NCBI RefSeq assembly: GCF_039994875.1
Contig: NZ_CP121196.1
Coordinates: 62,001 to 126,000, forward strand
Reading direction: 5' to 3'
Length of the DNA stretch: 64,000 bases
Source of the DNA: Telmatobacter sp. DSM 110680
GTDB taxonomy: Bacteria > Acidobacteriota > Terriglobia > Terriglobales > Acidobacteriaceae
Shown here: piece by piece, positions 7,864 to 15,263 of the stretch
How positions within the stretch are numbered: position 1 is the first letter of the stretch
How the letters are laid out: each line of letters opens with the position of its first letter
The notes under the pieces: generated by a model
Seen by the model: only the letters and a program-made list of their open reading frames with translations
The model's database searches: none
Told to the model about the DNA's origin: nothing
Made by a program: the position numbers and the translations under genes

Positions 7864-9123
7864 ATGGCAACAAAAACCAATCAACCGGCAGGAGGAGGAC
7901 TAACCTCGGCCGGGTATCTTGTGCCGTTTATCACTGTGACGGCGCTGTTTTTCATCTTCGGGTTTATTACCAACCTGAACATGGCCCTGGTGCCACATCT
8001 GAAGGCAATTTTCACGCTTCCCTACGCATGGGCGATGTTGGCCGAGTCAGCATTCTTCCTGGCGTATTTTGTATTCTCCTCCCCGACGTCGAAGCTGATT
8101 GAAACTATCGGATACAAGCGGACGATGGTGGTTTCGCTGTTTATCCAGGTAGTCGGCTGCCTGCTGTTCATTCCGGCAGCGAAGCTCGTGAGCTTTCCGC
8201 TGTTTCTTACCGCGGTGTTCATCGTGGGAGCAGGCGTAACGGCTCTGCAAACTTCCGCCAATCCTTATGTATCGATTCTTGGCCCGGAGAGTAGTTCCTC
8301 CATTCGACTCAACCTGGCACAGGCTCTCAACTCCTTAGGCGGGACGCTTGCGCCGATCGTTGCCGGCGCCTACATTCTGACCGATCCCGCGAAGCTGGCC
8401 TCGCCCGCCAGCGTTGCAGACACGGTGCGTATGCCGTACATGCTGATTGCTGGCGGACTTCTCCTGCTTGGCCTTGCGGTCGCATTTATGCACCTGCCCC
8501 ACGTTGAACAGACCCAGGCATTTCGTCCCGCGAAGGAAGGCGATCCGATTCTGAGCCGCAGCATCTGGGGCTACAAGCACACCGTGCTCGGCGCAATTGG
8601 GATCTTCTTTTATGTCGGCGTCGAGGTTGGGCTGGCATCGATTGCGGTGAACTACTTCAAGCTGGAGGGCATCAGCACCGCAGAGACTGCGTCCTACCTG
8701 GTCTCGCTCTATTGGCTCGGTGCGCTGGTCGGCCGTCTGCTCGGCGCGGGCATCATGACCAAGGTGAAAGCCGGAAAATTACTCGGCATCTTCGGCTTTA
8801 CGGCTGCCGTGCTGATTACGATTTCGATGTTCACCACCGGGCATATTGCCATCGCTACCTTGGTGCTGTGTGGCTTCTTCAACTCCGTCATGTTCCCCAA
8901 CATTTTCACGCTGGGAATCGCCGGGCTGGGACCGATGACCAGCAAGGGCTCGGGACTTATCATGACCGCCGTTGTCGGCGGTGCAGTGATTCCGCCGCTG
9001 ATTGGCGTACTGGCGGACAAGATGGGAATTCATCAGTCCTTTATCATTCCCATCATTTGCTATCTCTTCATTGCCTACTACGGGCTGTGGGGATCCAAGC
9101 CTTCGCGGACAATAACAGCGTAG
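7864..9123 (+). CDS. Sugar MFS transporter, fucose-permease (FucP) family
   Basis: A 419-residue major facilitator with twelve predicted membrane segments. The N-terminal FIFGFITNLNMALVPHLK segment and the following helix are typical of the FucP/glucose-galactose transporter family, which takes up L-fucose, hexoses or related sugars with protons. The ATG follows the upstream stretch ACAGGGGAGCAAACCAGC. The gene is monocistronic, bounded by a divergent promoter region and a strong terminator at 9145-9177. No fucose catabolic genes lie nearby, so the sugar cannot be assigned. Confidence 0.88.
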   Translation: MATKTNQPAGGGLTSAGYLVPFITVTALFFIFGFITNLNMALVPHLKAIFTLPYAWAMLAESAFFLAYFVFSSPTSKLIETIGYKRTMVVSLFIQVVGCLLFIPAAKLVSFPLFLTAVFIVGAGVTALQTSANPYVSILGPESSSSIRLNLAQALNSLGGTLAPIVAGAYILTDPAKLASPASVADTVRMPYMLIAGGLLLLGLAVAFMHLPHVEQTQAFRPAKEGDPILSRSIWGYKHTVLGAIGIFFYVGVEVGLASIAVNYFKLEGISTAETASYLVSLYWLGALVGRLLGAGIMTKVKAGKLLGIFGFTAAVLITISMFTTGHIAIATLVLCGFFNSVMFPNIFTLGIAGLGPMTSKGSGLIMTAVVGGAVIPPLIGVLADKMGIHQSFIIPIICYLFIAYYGLWGSKPSRTITA

Positions 9124-9144
9124 GCGGGTTGGGGCAGTAACCCT

Positions 9145-9177
9145 GAAGGCCCTCCAGCGACTGGCTGGAGGGCCTTC
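9145..9177 (+). terminator. Rho-independent-like terminator after the sugar transporter
   Basis: A perfect 14-bp stem (GAAGGCCCTCCAGC with its complement) closes a GACTG loop 21 nt after the transporter stop. There is only a short T-rich tail (GTATGTTT). The 225 nt that follow, up to the XRE promoter, hold no gene. Confidence 0.75.
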
Positions 9178-9402
9178 GTATGTTTGAACTCGAACGAAGG
9201 TCCCCAGGGCTAAGCCCCTGCCCATCCAGGCTTCTATTCAGGGCCTGAAGGCCGCTGCTCCCTCCATTTCAGCTCAGCCGGCAGAAAACTGTAGCTTGAG
9301 GCGGTTTTTTGTTGATCAAGAGTTAAACGCCCGATGCATTAAGGTGAGTGATCCGCGCATCCACTTGAAAACAATGGAAAAGAAGGGTATGTTCGATTTC
9401 TG

Positions 9403-9447
9403 TTGACGTTTATTGCGGATTGCGATACTGTTATTGCAATTTGCGAT
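9403..9447 (+). promoter_or_regulatory. Promoter and direct-repeat operator of the XRE gene
   Basis: TTGACG (9403-9408) is a plausible -35 box, with a weak TACTGT -10 17 nt downstream. Overlapping it are two 16-bp direct repeats, TATTGCGGATTGCGAT (9411-9426) and TATTGCAATTTGCGAT (9432-9447). They differ at three positions and are spaced by 21 bp, two helical turns. This is the layout expected for an autoregulated HTH repressor. Confidence 0.5.
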
Positions 9448-9489
9448 TGGCTAGTTCGAGATTTGAAAAGCTGATCGCCGGAAGTACGA

Positions 9490-10041
9490 ATGAAGCTCGG
9501 CGAAAAAATTAAATATCTCCGCGAGGTCGAAGGCAGCTTGCGGGGAATGAATCGGGCGATGAGCCAGCAGGAACTGACGCGGGCGATCGAAGCGGAGACG
9601 GGCTCGAAGCTGAGCCAGAGTTACCTGTCGCAGATTGAAAGCGGGGCGCGACCACACCTGACGAATACAACCAGGCAGATCCTCGCGAAGTTCTTCAAGG
9701 TTCATCCGGGGTATCTGGTGGATGATCCCGAGGGTTATCACCCGGAGTTGTTGAGCGAGGTGAGAGGTCTTGAGGACAAGCTGGATTCGTGGATGGTGTC
9801 GGGGGCGGAGCGGTTCAGGCGCGACCCGGAGTTGAAGAGCGCGCTGTTGACCGTGGCGCAGCACGAGCGGACCCGGGAATGCCTGTTGCTGCTGGAAGCC
9901 ATTCTGGAGACGCCGGGCTTGATGGGGCGGTTGACAGAAGTGTTGAGAAAACCGGGAAACGGTATCCGGGAACAGGGAGTAACAAGCAAGAACGGCCGAG
10001 CAGGGACGAGAGAGACCGGGACTAAGGGACGCAGGGACTAG
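9490..10041 (+). CDS. XRE-family HTH transcriptional regulator
   Basis: A 183-residue protein. Residues 1-75 form a Cro/CI-type helix-turn-helix, with the recognition region SQSYLSQIESGARP and an insertion between helices 1 and 2 (EGSLRGMNRAMS). Residues 85-160 form an uncharacterised helical domain. The last 25 residues are low-complexity and coincide with a GGGACTA-rich DNA stretch that looks like repeat invasion, so the tail may not be conserved. The protein begins 43 nt downstream of paired direct repeats likely to be its own operator, and the NfeD-like gene starts 26 nt after its stop. The context suggests it regulates the membrane-stress cluster that follows. No ligand is evident. Confidence 0.82.
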   Translation: MKLGEKIKYLREVEGSLRGMNRAMSQQELTRAIEAETGSKLSQSYLSQIESGARPHLTNTTRQILAKFFKVHPGYLVDDPEGYHPELLSEVRGLEDKLDSWMVSGAERFRRDPELKSALLTVAQHERTRECLLLLEAILETPGLMGRLTEVLRKPGNGIREQGVTSKNGRAGTRETGTKGRRD

Positions 10042-10067
10042 GGACTGAGGCATTTGGGGGGACGGCG

Positions 10068-10733
10068 ATGAATTGGGAAACTTTTTATCTGGTTTGCTTT
10101 CTGGCGGGATTGATGCTGAGCTTCGTCTCGCTGCTTGGGGGGATGGGACATTTTGGCGGTCATGTGCATTTGCCGCATGTTCACGTGCCGCATGTGGGGC
10201 ATGTTCATATTCCGCACGGCGCGGGCGTTTCGCATCCTGCGAGCGGTGGTGCAGGATCGGGTGCAAGCGGTGGGCCGGATGTGCCGTGGTGGAATGCATT
10301 CTCCATCATGATTTTTCTCTGCTGGTTTGGCGCGGCGGGATATTTGCTGACGAAGTATGGAAGCTTTGTCGCCGGGGTTGTGGTGGTTTTGGCGTTGATT
10401 TGCGGGTTGGCAGGAGGAGCGATCATCTTCATGTTTTTGACCAAGGTATTGATGCCGCATGAGCGTGAGCTGACCGCATTTGAGACGGATGTTGTGGGTG
10501 TGGTGGGGCGCGTGTCATCGCCGATTCGTGCTGGCGGGGTGGGAGAGATTGTGTACCAGCAACTGGGTGCGACGCGGTCGGCGATTGCGCGCTCGGACGA
10601 TGGTGACGCGATTGGGAAAGAAGAAGAGGTCTACGTGATTCGCTACGAAAAAGGGATCGCGTATGTGAAGCGGTGGGAAGACGTAGAGCAGGGCTTCGCA
10701 ACTGGAGATTCGAAACAAGCTACTAGCCGCTAG
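10068..10733 (+). CDS. NfeD-like membrane protein with histidine-rich loop
   Basis: A 221-residue protein with a membrane helix at about 5-27, two more at about 80-125, and a C-terminal soluble domain (ETDVVGVVGRVSSPIRAGGVGEI) matching the NfeD OB-fold. NfeD-type proteins (YuaF, YqiJ) are encoded beside flotillins and work with them on membrane organisation. Between the first two helices lies a segment with eleven histidines in about 30 residues (VHLPHVHVPHVGHVHIPH), suggesting metal binding; this is not a standard part of the family. A GGGGGGA precedes the start. A flotillin gene follows after the 35-residue membrane peptide gene. Confidence 0.8.
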   Translation: MNWETFYLVCFLAGLMLSFVSLLGGMGHFGGHVHLPHVHVPHVGHVHIPHGAGVSHPASGGAGSGASGGPDVPWWNAFSIMIFLCWFGAAGYLLTKYGSFVAGVVVVLALICGLAGGAIIFMFLTKVLMPHERELTAFETDVVGVVGRVSSPIRAGGVGEIVYQQLGATRSAIARSDDGDAIGKEEEVYVIRYEKGIAYVKRWEDVEQGFATGDSKQATSR

Positions 10734-10798
10734 CTTCTAGCTACCAGCTAAAGTGATCGGCGCAACAAGAAGTGCCCGGCCGAAGGACCGGGATTCCA

Positions 10799-10906
10799 AT
10801 GACGAACTCAACCGTGTTGATTGCGGAGATGGGCGTCCTGGTAGGGATCTTTCTGCTGGGACTTTTGGCGAAGTTGTTTCCAAAGAACAGACACAAAGCG
10901 AAGTAG
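10799..10906 (+). CDS. Small single-pass membrane protein, 35 residues
   Basis: The ORF encodes MTNSTVLIAEMGVLVGIFLL followed by GLLAKLFPKNRHKAK. It has one hydrophobic helix (residues 6-27) and a basic C-terminal tail, a clean single-span topology with the tail cytoplasmic. It lies between the NfeD-like and flotillin genes on the same strand. A GACCGGGA stretch about 7 nt upstream could serve as a weak ribosome-binding site. B. subtilis and E. coli flotillin operons also encode small membrane partners, so a role as flotillin accessory is plausible. It is too short to assign by homology by eye. Confidence 0.5.
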   Translation: MTNSTVLIAEMGVLVGIFLLGLLAKLFPKNRHKAK

Positions 10907-10924
10907 TGAGCAACAGAAGAGTGG

Positions 10925-10951
10925 ACAGTGTGCAGTGAACAGTGTGCAGTG
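10925..10951 (+). repeat. Short tandem direct repeat
   Basis: ACAGTGTGCAGTG occurs twice in tandem with a 14-nt period just before the flotillin gene, within a purine-rich leader. It is probably slippage-derived. Confidence 0.7.
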
Positions 10952-11029
10952 CGGACGTTTGCTCTGAATATTGTCGACTGAGCAGTAAACCATCAACAAT
11001 TCAACCCCTGTTGAAGGGACAGGGATCGA

Positions 11030-12448
11030 ATGATGACGAATGAAATGATTCTTGTTGTCGGTCTGGGAGTATTGGCGCTGATCTTCCTGATGGGCATTTT
11101 GGCCAGGATGTATCGCAAGGCAGGGCCCAATGAAGCATTGATTGTCTATGGATTTCGTGGGCCACGTGTAATCAAGGGACATGGCACGGTGATCTTCCCC
11201 ATGGTGGAGAATTGCCGCGAACTGAGCCTGGAACTGATGAGTTTCGATGTGGCTCCGCAGCAGGACCTCTACACCAAGCAAGGTGTGGCCGTGACGGTTG
11301 AGGCTGTCGCCCAGATCAAGGTGCGCAGCGACCAGGCTTCGATATTAACGGCAGCCGAGCAGTTTTTGACGAAGACTCCGCCGCAGCGCGAGGGGCTGAT
11401 CCGGCTGGTGATGGAAGGCCACCTGCGTGGGATCATCGGTCAGTTGACTGTCGAGCAGATTGTGAAAGAACCCGAGATGGTGGGCGAGCGGATGCGTGCG
11501 ACGTGCGCGGAAGACATGAGCAAGATGGGGCTCGAAGTAATTTCGTTCACTATCAAGGAAGTCCGCGACAAGAACGATTACATCGCCAACATGGGCAAGC
11601 CGGATGTGGCGCGCATCAAGCGCGACGCGGAGATGGCGACCGCCGATGCGGAGAGGGATACGGCGATCAAGCGGGCTACGGCGCTGCGGGAATCCGCTGT
11701 TGCCAAGGCGCAAGCTGACCAGGAACGCGTGATTGCGGAGACTGCTTCGGCGACGCGGCAGGCAGAGGCGCAACGCGATCTTGAAATCAAGAAGGCCGAG
11801 TATGCAGAGCAGAGCCGCAGGCAGCAGGCCACGGCCGACAAGGCTTATGAACTGCAGACCAACGTCATGCTGCAGCAGGTGACCGCTGAGCAGGTGAAGG
11901 TACAGCAGGTCGAAAAAGAAGGCCAGATCAAGGTGCAGGAAGCCGAGATCATGCGCCACGAGAAGGAGTTGATTGCGACGGTGTTGAAGGGCGCCGAGAT
12001 CGAGCGTCAGCGGATTGAGAATCTTGCTTCTGCTGAGAAGTCTCGCTTGACGACCGAGGCAGAAGGCCGCGCCTCTGCGATTCGTTCACAGGGTGAAGCT
12101 GAAGCCAGCATCATCTTCCAGAAAGGCGAGGCGGAAGCGAAGGCGATGAACGTGAAGGCCGAGGCTTACCAGCAGTGGAACCAGGCCGCGGTCGTCGACA
12201 AGCTGCTGACCAATATGGCCGATGTTGTCCGTGCAATGGCTGAGCCGTTGAGCAAGGTGGATCACATCACGATTGTGTCCACAGGCAACGACGATGCTGC
12301 GGGTGCGCACAAAATTACCGGCGACATGACGCGGATCGCGGCGCAGGTACCGGCGTTGTTTGAAGCGCTGAGCGGCATGGACATCAAGCAGTTGATGTCG
12401 AATGTGCAGGCGATCAAGAAGCCGGCAAACGGCGAGGCGGCGAAATAG
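11030..12448 (+). CDS. Flotillin-family SPFH protein
   Basis: A 472-residue flotillin. A short N-terminal hydrophobic hairpin or helix (MILVVGLGVLALIFLMGILA) anchors it to the membrane. An SPFH/PHB domain spans about 25-190 (AGPNEALIVYG, HGTVIFPM, KQGVAVTVEAVAQIKV). A long Ala/Glu/Lys/Gln coiled coil runs from about 190 to 385 with repeated EAE motifs, ending in a C-terminal oligomerisation region. Flotillins scaffold ordered membrane microdomains. An NfeD-like gene and a small membrane peptide lie upstream, and DUF2059 and PspA genes downstream. The tandem ATGATG start leaves a one-codon ambiguity. Confidence 0.93.
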   Translation: MMTNEMILVVGLGVLALIFLMGILARMYRKAGPNEALIVYGFRGPRVIKGHGTVIFPMVENCRELSLELMSFDVAPQQDLYTKQGVAVTVEAVAQIKVRSDQASILTAAEQFLTKTPPQREGLIRLVMEGHLRGIIGQLTVEQIVKEPEMVGERMRATCAEDMSKMGLEVISFTIKEVRDKNDYIANMGKPDVARIKRDAEMATADAERDTAIKRATALRESAVAKAQADQERVIAETASATRQAEAQRDLEIKKAEYAEQSRRQQATADKAYELQTNVMLQQVTAEQVKVQQVEKEGQIKVQEAEIMRHEKELIATVLKGAEIERQRIENLASAEKSRLTTEAEGRASAIRSQGEAEASIIFQKGEAEAKAMNVKAEAYQQWNQAAVVDKLLTNMADVVRAMAEPLSKVDHITIVSTGNDDAAGAHKITGDMTRIAAQVPALFEALSGMDIKQLMSNVQAIKKPANGEAAK

Positions 12449-12538
12449 TAGTTGAGTGGTTCACATCGTTCAACAGGCGCGTGGCGGGAGAAAGCTCTTC
12501 TGCCACGCCAGCCAGAAAGAAAGTTGAGGAAGGAAGAC

Positions 12539-13186
12539 ATGATTCGCATTATTCGTACGGCGATGATTTTAGGAATTGCAGTGGGCACATCGTCCGCCTT
12601 CGTGTTTGCGCAGAGTCCCCAGTCGTCCGAAGTGGTGCCGGCTGGAGGACAGGCGTCCACTGCAGTGGTGCCGGCTGACCAGAAGCCGACGTTGGAGCAG
12701 TTGACAAAGTTATTTGAAGTAATGCGGCTGAAGGAGCAGATGCAGTCGATGCGGCAAATGGTGCCCGCGATGGTGCAGCAACAGATCACTTCGGCGATGA
12801 AACAGACTGAGGCAGAGCTGCCGTCGGGGACAAAACTCACGCCTGAACAACGTGAAGGCATGCAAACGGTAATGAGCAAGTATGTTGGTAAGGCGATGGA
12901 TCTTTATCCAGCCGACGAGATGATCACGGACATGGGAGAGATTTATCAGCGTCATCTAAGTAAGGATGACGTCGACGGATTGATTGTGTTTTACAGCTCT
13001 CCGGCTGGGCAACATCTTTTAAATGCGCAACCCGTCATCGCGCAGGAGTTCATGCCGATCGTGATGGGGAAAGTGATGCCACGAAGCCAGGCCATGACGA
13101 AGGAAATGATGAAGGAGATGGCGGCGTTTGTGCCATCAAAGCAGGCCGCGTCGAAACAAGGTGCGACGAAGCCGCCTGCGAAGTAA
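12539..13186 (+). CDS. DUF2059 secreted protein
   Basis: A 215-residue protein with an N-terminal signal peptide (IRTAMILGIAVGTSSAFVFA) and a C-terminal DUF2059 domain. The domain is recognisable from the helical AVIDLYPADEMI-like region, here GKAMDLYPADEMITDMGEIY, and FYSSPAGQHLLNAQP. The frame is open upstream to 12452, but the ATG at 12539 has AGGAAG just before it and starts the signal peptide, so it is preferred. The family's function is unknown; members are periplasmic or membrane-associated. It lies 90 nt after flotillin and 57 nt before pspA, within the same transcription unit by spacing. Confidence 0.8.
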   Translation: MIRIIRTAMILGIAVGTSSAFVFAQSPQSSEVVPAGGQASTAVVPADQKPTLEQLTKLFEVMRLKEQMQSMRQMVPAMVQQQITSAMKQTEAELPSGTKLTPEQREGMQTVMSKYVGKAMDLYPADEMITDMGEIYQRHLSKDDVDGLIVFYSSPAGQHLLNAQPVIAQEFMPIVMGKVMPRSQAMTKEMMKEMAAFVPSKQAASKQGATKPPAK

Positions 13187-13242
13187 CAGTGCGAGTTGAA
13201 TGAAACAAATGAAGATCGAACTACGGAAGGCGAGGAGGTTTT

Positions 13243-13908
13243 ATGTCGTTACTGGATAGAGTAAGCACATTGTTGCGGGCGAACCTGAACGATCTGGTGG
13301 AGAAAGCCGAAGATCCGGAGCGGATGTTGAAGCAGGTTGTACTGGATATGGAGAACCAGCTTATGCAGGTGAAGACACAGGTGGCGATTGCGATTGCTGA
13401 TCAGCATCTGCTGGACAAGAAGAAGGTGGAGCACGAACAGCAGGCAGCGGAATGGCGGCGCAAGGCGGAGTTGGCGGTGCAGAAAGGCCAGGATGATCTG
13501 GCTCGTGCCGCTCTGGAGCGTGCGTTGAGCCAGGATCAACTGGCGATTGGTTTCACCACGCAGGCTGAGGATCAGAAACAGGAAGCGGACAGCCTGCGGC
13601 AGGCGCTGCACAAGTTGGAGCAGAAGCTGACCGAAACCCGCGCGCATTGCGAGATGTTGATTGCCGAGCATCGCAGGGCAAGGGTGATAGGCCGCGCAGC
13701 GCAGGCGCAGCACATCGTAGGGAACGATCAAGAAAACACGATTAACCGCATGAAGAGCAAAGTACACGTGACGGCAGCTGAGAACGCGGCGTCGGCGGAA
13801 GTGTTGACACCGCAGTCGCTTGAAGACAAATTCAGGGCTCTTGAAAGCGAAGACAAAGTCGAAGTGATGCTGAACGAAATGAAGAGCAGAATGGCGAGCA
13901 ATGGATAG
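13243..13908 (+). CDS. pspA: PspA/IM30-family membrane-protection protein
   Basis: A 221-residue, almost entirely helical coiled-coil protein. It begins MSLLDRVSTLLRANLNDLVEKAEDPERML, with the amphipathic N-terminal helix and the conserved NDLVEKAEDPE motif of PspA/Vipp1. These proteins form ESCRT-III-like polymers on damaged membranes and preserve the proton gradient. GAGGAGG lies 7 nt before the ATG. No PspF-like activator or PspBC partners are present; the upstream XRE regulator is the only candidate controller in the cluster. A stem-loop terminator follows at 13907-13929. Confidence 0.92.
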   Translation: MSLLDRVSTLLRANLNDLVEKAEDPERMLKQVVLDMENQLMQVKTQVAIAIADQHLLDKKKVEHEQQAAEWRRKAELAVQKGQDDLARAALERALSQDQLAIGFTTQAEDQKQEADSLRQALHKLEQKLTETRAHCEMLIAEHRRARVIGRAAQAQHIVGNDQENTINRMKSKVHVTAAENAASAEVLTPQSLEDKFRALESEDKVEVMLNEMKSRMASNG

Positions 13909-13929
13909 GGAGGGCTTTCGGCCTTCCCT
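13907..13929 (+). terminator. Terminator after pspA
   Basis: A 9-bp stem AGGGAGGGC/GCCTTCCCT (one G-U) with loop TTTCG overlaps the pspA stop and is followed by TTGTTCT. It closes the XRE-NfeD-flotillin-PspA unit. Confidence 0.7.
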
Positions 13930-14136
13930 TTGTTCTCCGCTTGGTGTCGTCTTGACGTTACGGTTGTCCGTCTAACTGGAACAGGGGCCTGCGGGTTAAG
14001 GGATTTTTCGTCTAGAATTTTAGAATCGGAGGAGTTTGCAGCGAGTCTGAGTATGAGACAGCAAATTCCCGATTCCCGATCCCGTAGCGCTGAAGAGAAG
14101 CACGAGATTCCGGCAAGGCCAACGACTGGTGGTTGA

Positions 14137-15102
14137 ATGCAATCTGCTCTACGCTTAATTTTGTGCGGCGCACTTCTATCGGCGCCGCTTGCCACCGTTG
14201 CGCAACAGGAAGGGCAGGTACCTCGGACATCGAGTGCGCCGACGATGGGACTTGATCGATCGCTACCCGATGCTCCCCTGCCGCAGGTTTCAATAGGAGA
14301 GACGTCGGAAGCGGCTTTGCCACGCGGCGACTTTGATATCACGGGGCAAAGCAGTTCAAGTTCCCAACAGCCCTCGATGCCCCAACCGCAATCAGACGAT
14401 GCGCGCAAGAAGGCTCAGCAGCAGATCAACGAGCAGGAACATCAACGCGTGCTCGGAATCATTCCCGCGTTCAACACCAGTTATCGCGGAGACGCGGTAT
14501 CGCTGACGGGGAAAGAAAAGATATCACTGGCATTTCGCTCTGCGGTCGATCCGATCACATTTGCGACGGCGTTTGTGGTGGCGGGTCTGCACGAAGGACT
14601 GGACGACGATCCGGGATTCGGATGGGGAACTGAGGGATATTTCAAACGATCCGGTGCTGCGTATCTCGATGCTTTCGACGGAACGATGATTGGCAACGGA
14701 TTTTTGCCGGCGCTGCTTCACCAGGATCCGCGTTATTTTCGGCTGGGCCATGGAAGCACAAAGCATCGGTTGCTTTATGCGATGGCTTCGGCAGTGATTT
14801 GCAAGCACGACAATTCGGGGAAGTGGGAGCCGAATTATTCCAATATTGCAGGCAACATCGTCTCGGGCGCGCTCTCAAACTACTACTATCCGTCGAGCGA
14901 TTCGGGGATAGGACAGACCATTGGCAACGGAATGACCGTGACAGCGGAAGGGACGGCAGGTTCGATCTTCCAGGAGTTCTGGCCTGATATATCAAGAAAA
15001 TGGTTCCACAAGGATCCGACGCGCGGGCTGGATGCCCAGGCTCGCGAAGCGGATGAGGGAAAAAAGAAGAAGGAGAAGCAACCGCTTCCTCCGGAAAAGT
15101 AA
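14137..15102 (+). CDS. Secreted protein of unknown function, acidobacterial type
   Basis: A 321-residue protein with a signal peptide (RLILCGALLSAPLATVAQQ), a low-complexity Ser/Gln/Pro linker at about 40-90, and a conserved-looking domain from about 105 to 295 rich in Gly, aromatic and Asp residues (GIIPAFNTSYRGDA, LHEGLDDDPGFGWG, LLHQDPRYFRLG, GNIVSGALSNYYYPSS). I have seen this domain type as an unnamed secreted family in Acidobacteriota; no enzymatic motif is obvious. The C-terminus is Lys/Glu-rich. The gene is monocistronic between two terminators. The ATG at 14137 begins the signal peptide, but no strong ribosome-binding site precedes it. Confidence 0.75.
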   Translation: MQSALRLILCGALLSAPLATVAQQEGQVPRTSSAPTMGLDRSLPDAPLPQVSIGETSEAALPRGDFDITGQSSSSSQQPSMPQPQSDDARKKAQQQINEQEHQRVLGIIPAFNTSYRGDAVSLTGKEKISLAFRSAVDPITFATAFVVAGLHEGLDDDPGFGWGTEGYFKRSGAAYLDAFDGTMIGNGFLPALLHQDPRYFRLGHGSTKHRLLYAMASAVICKHDNSGKWEPNYSNIAGNIVSGALSNYYYPSSDSGIGQTIGNGMTVTAEGTAGSIFQEFWPDISRKWFHKDPTRGLDAQAREADEGKKKKEKQPLPPEK

Positions 15103-15153
15103 AGGAAAGCGCGACGGCGCAGTTTTCCATTTAGCGAGACTACAAGAATCAAA

Positions 15154-15181
15154 GCCCGGGCTTTTTGCCCGGGCTTTTTTG
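15154..15181 (+). terminator. Strong intrinsic terminator
   Basis: The perfect 8-bp stem GCCCGGGC/GCCCGGGC encloses TTTTT and is followed directly by a run of seven T. It lies about 50 nt after the secreted unknown gene. Confidence 0.92.
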
Positions 15182-15225
15182 CTGAGAACAATTGTAATGA
15201 CGTGACGGTATACTTCTGGACGCGA

Positions 15226-15239
15226 GTAAACCGTTTCAC
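15226..15239. promoter_or_regulatory. LacI-like operator half-palindrome upstream of the GH8 gene
   Basis: GTAAACCGTTTCAC contains the palindromic core AAACCGTTT, 25 nt before the GH8 start. A related GTAACGGTTAC lies before the DUF1501-like gene (60862-60872). The cores resemble LacI-family sugar operators, but the evidence is two short matches. Confidence 0.3.
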
Positions 15240-15263
15240 TGAGAATACCCCGGGAGGAATAGC

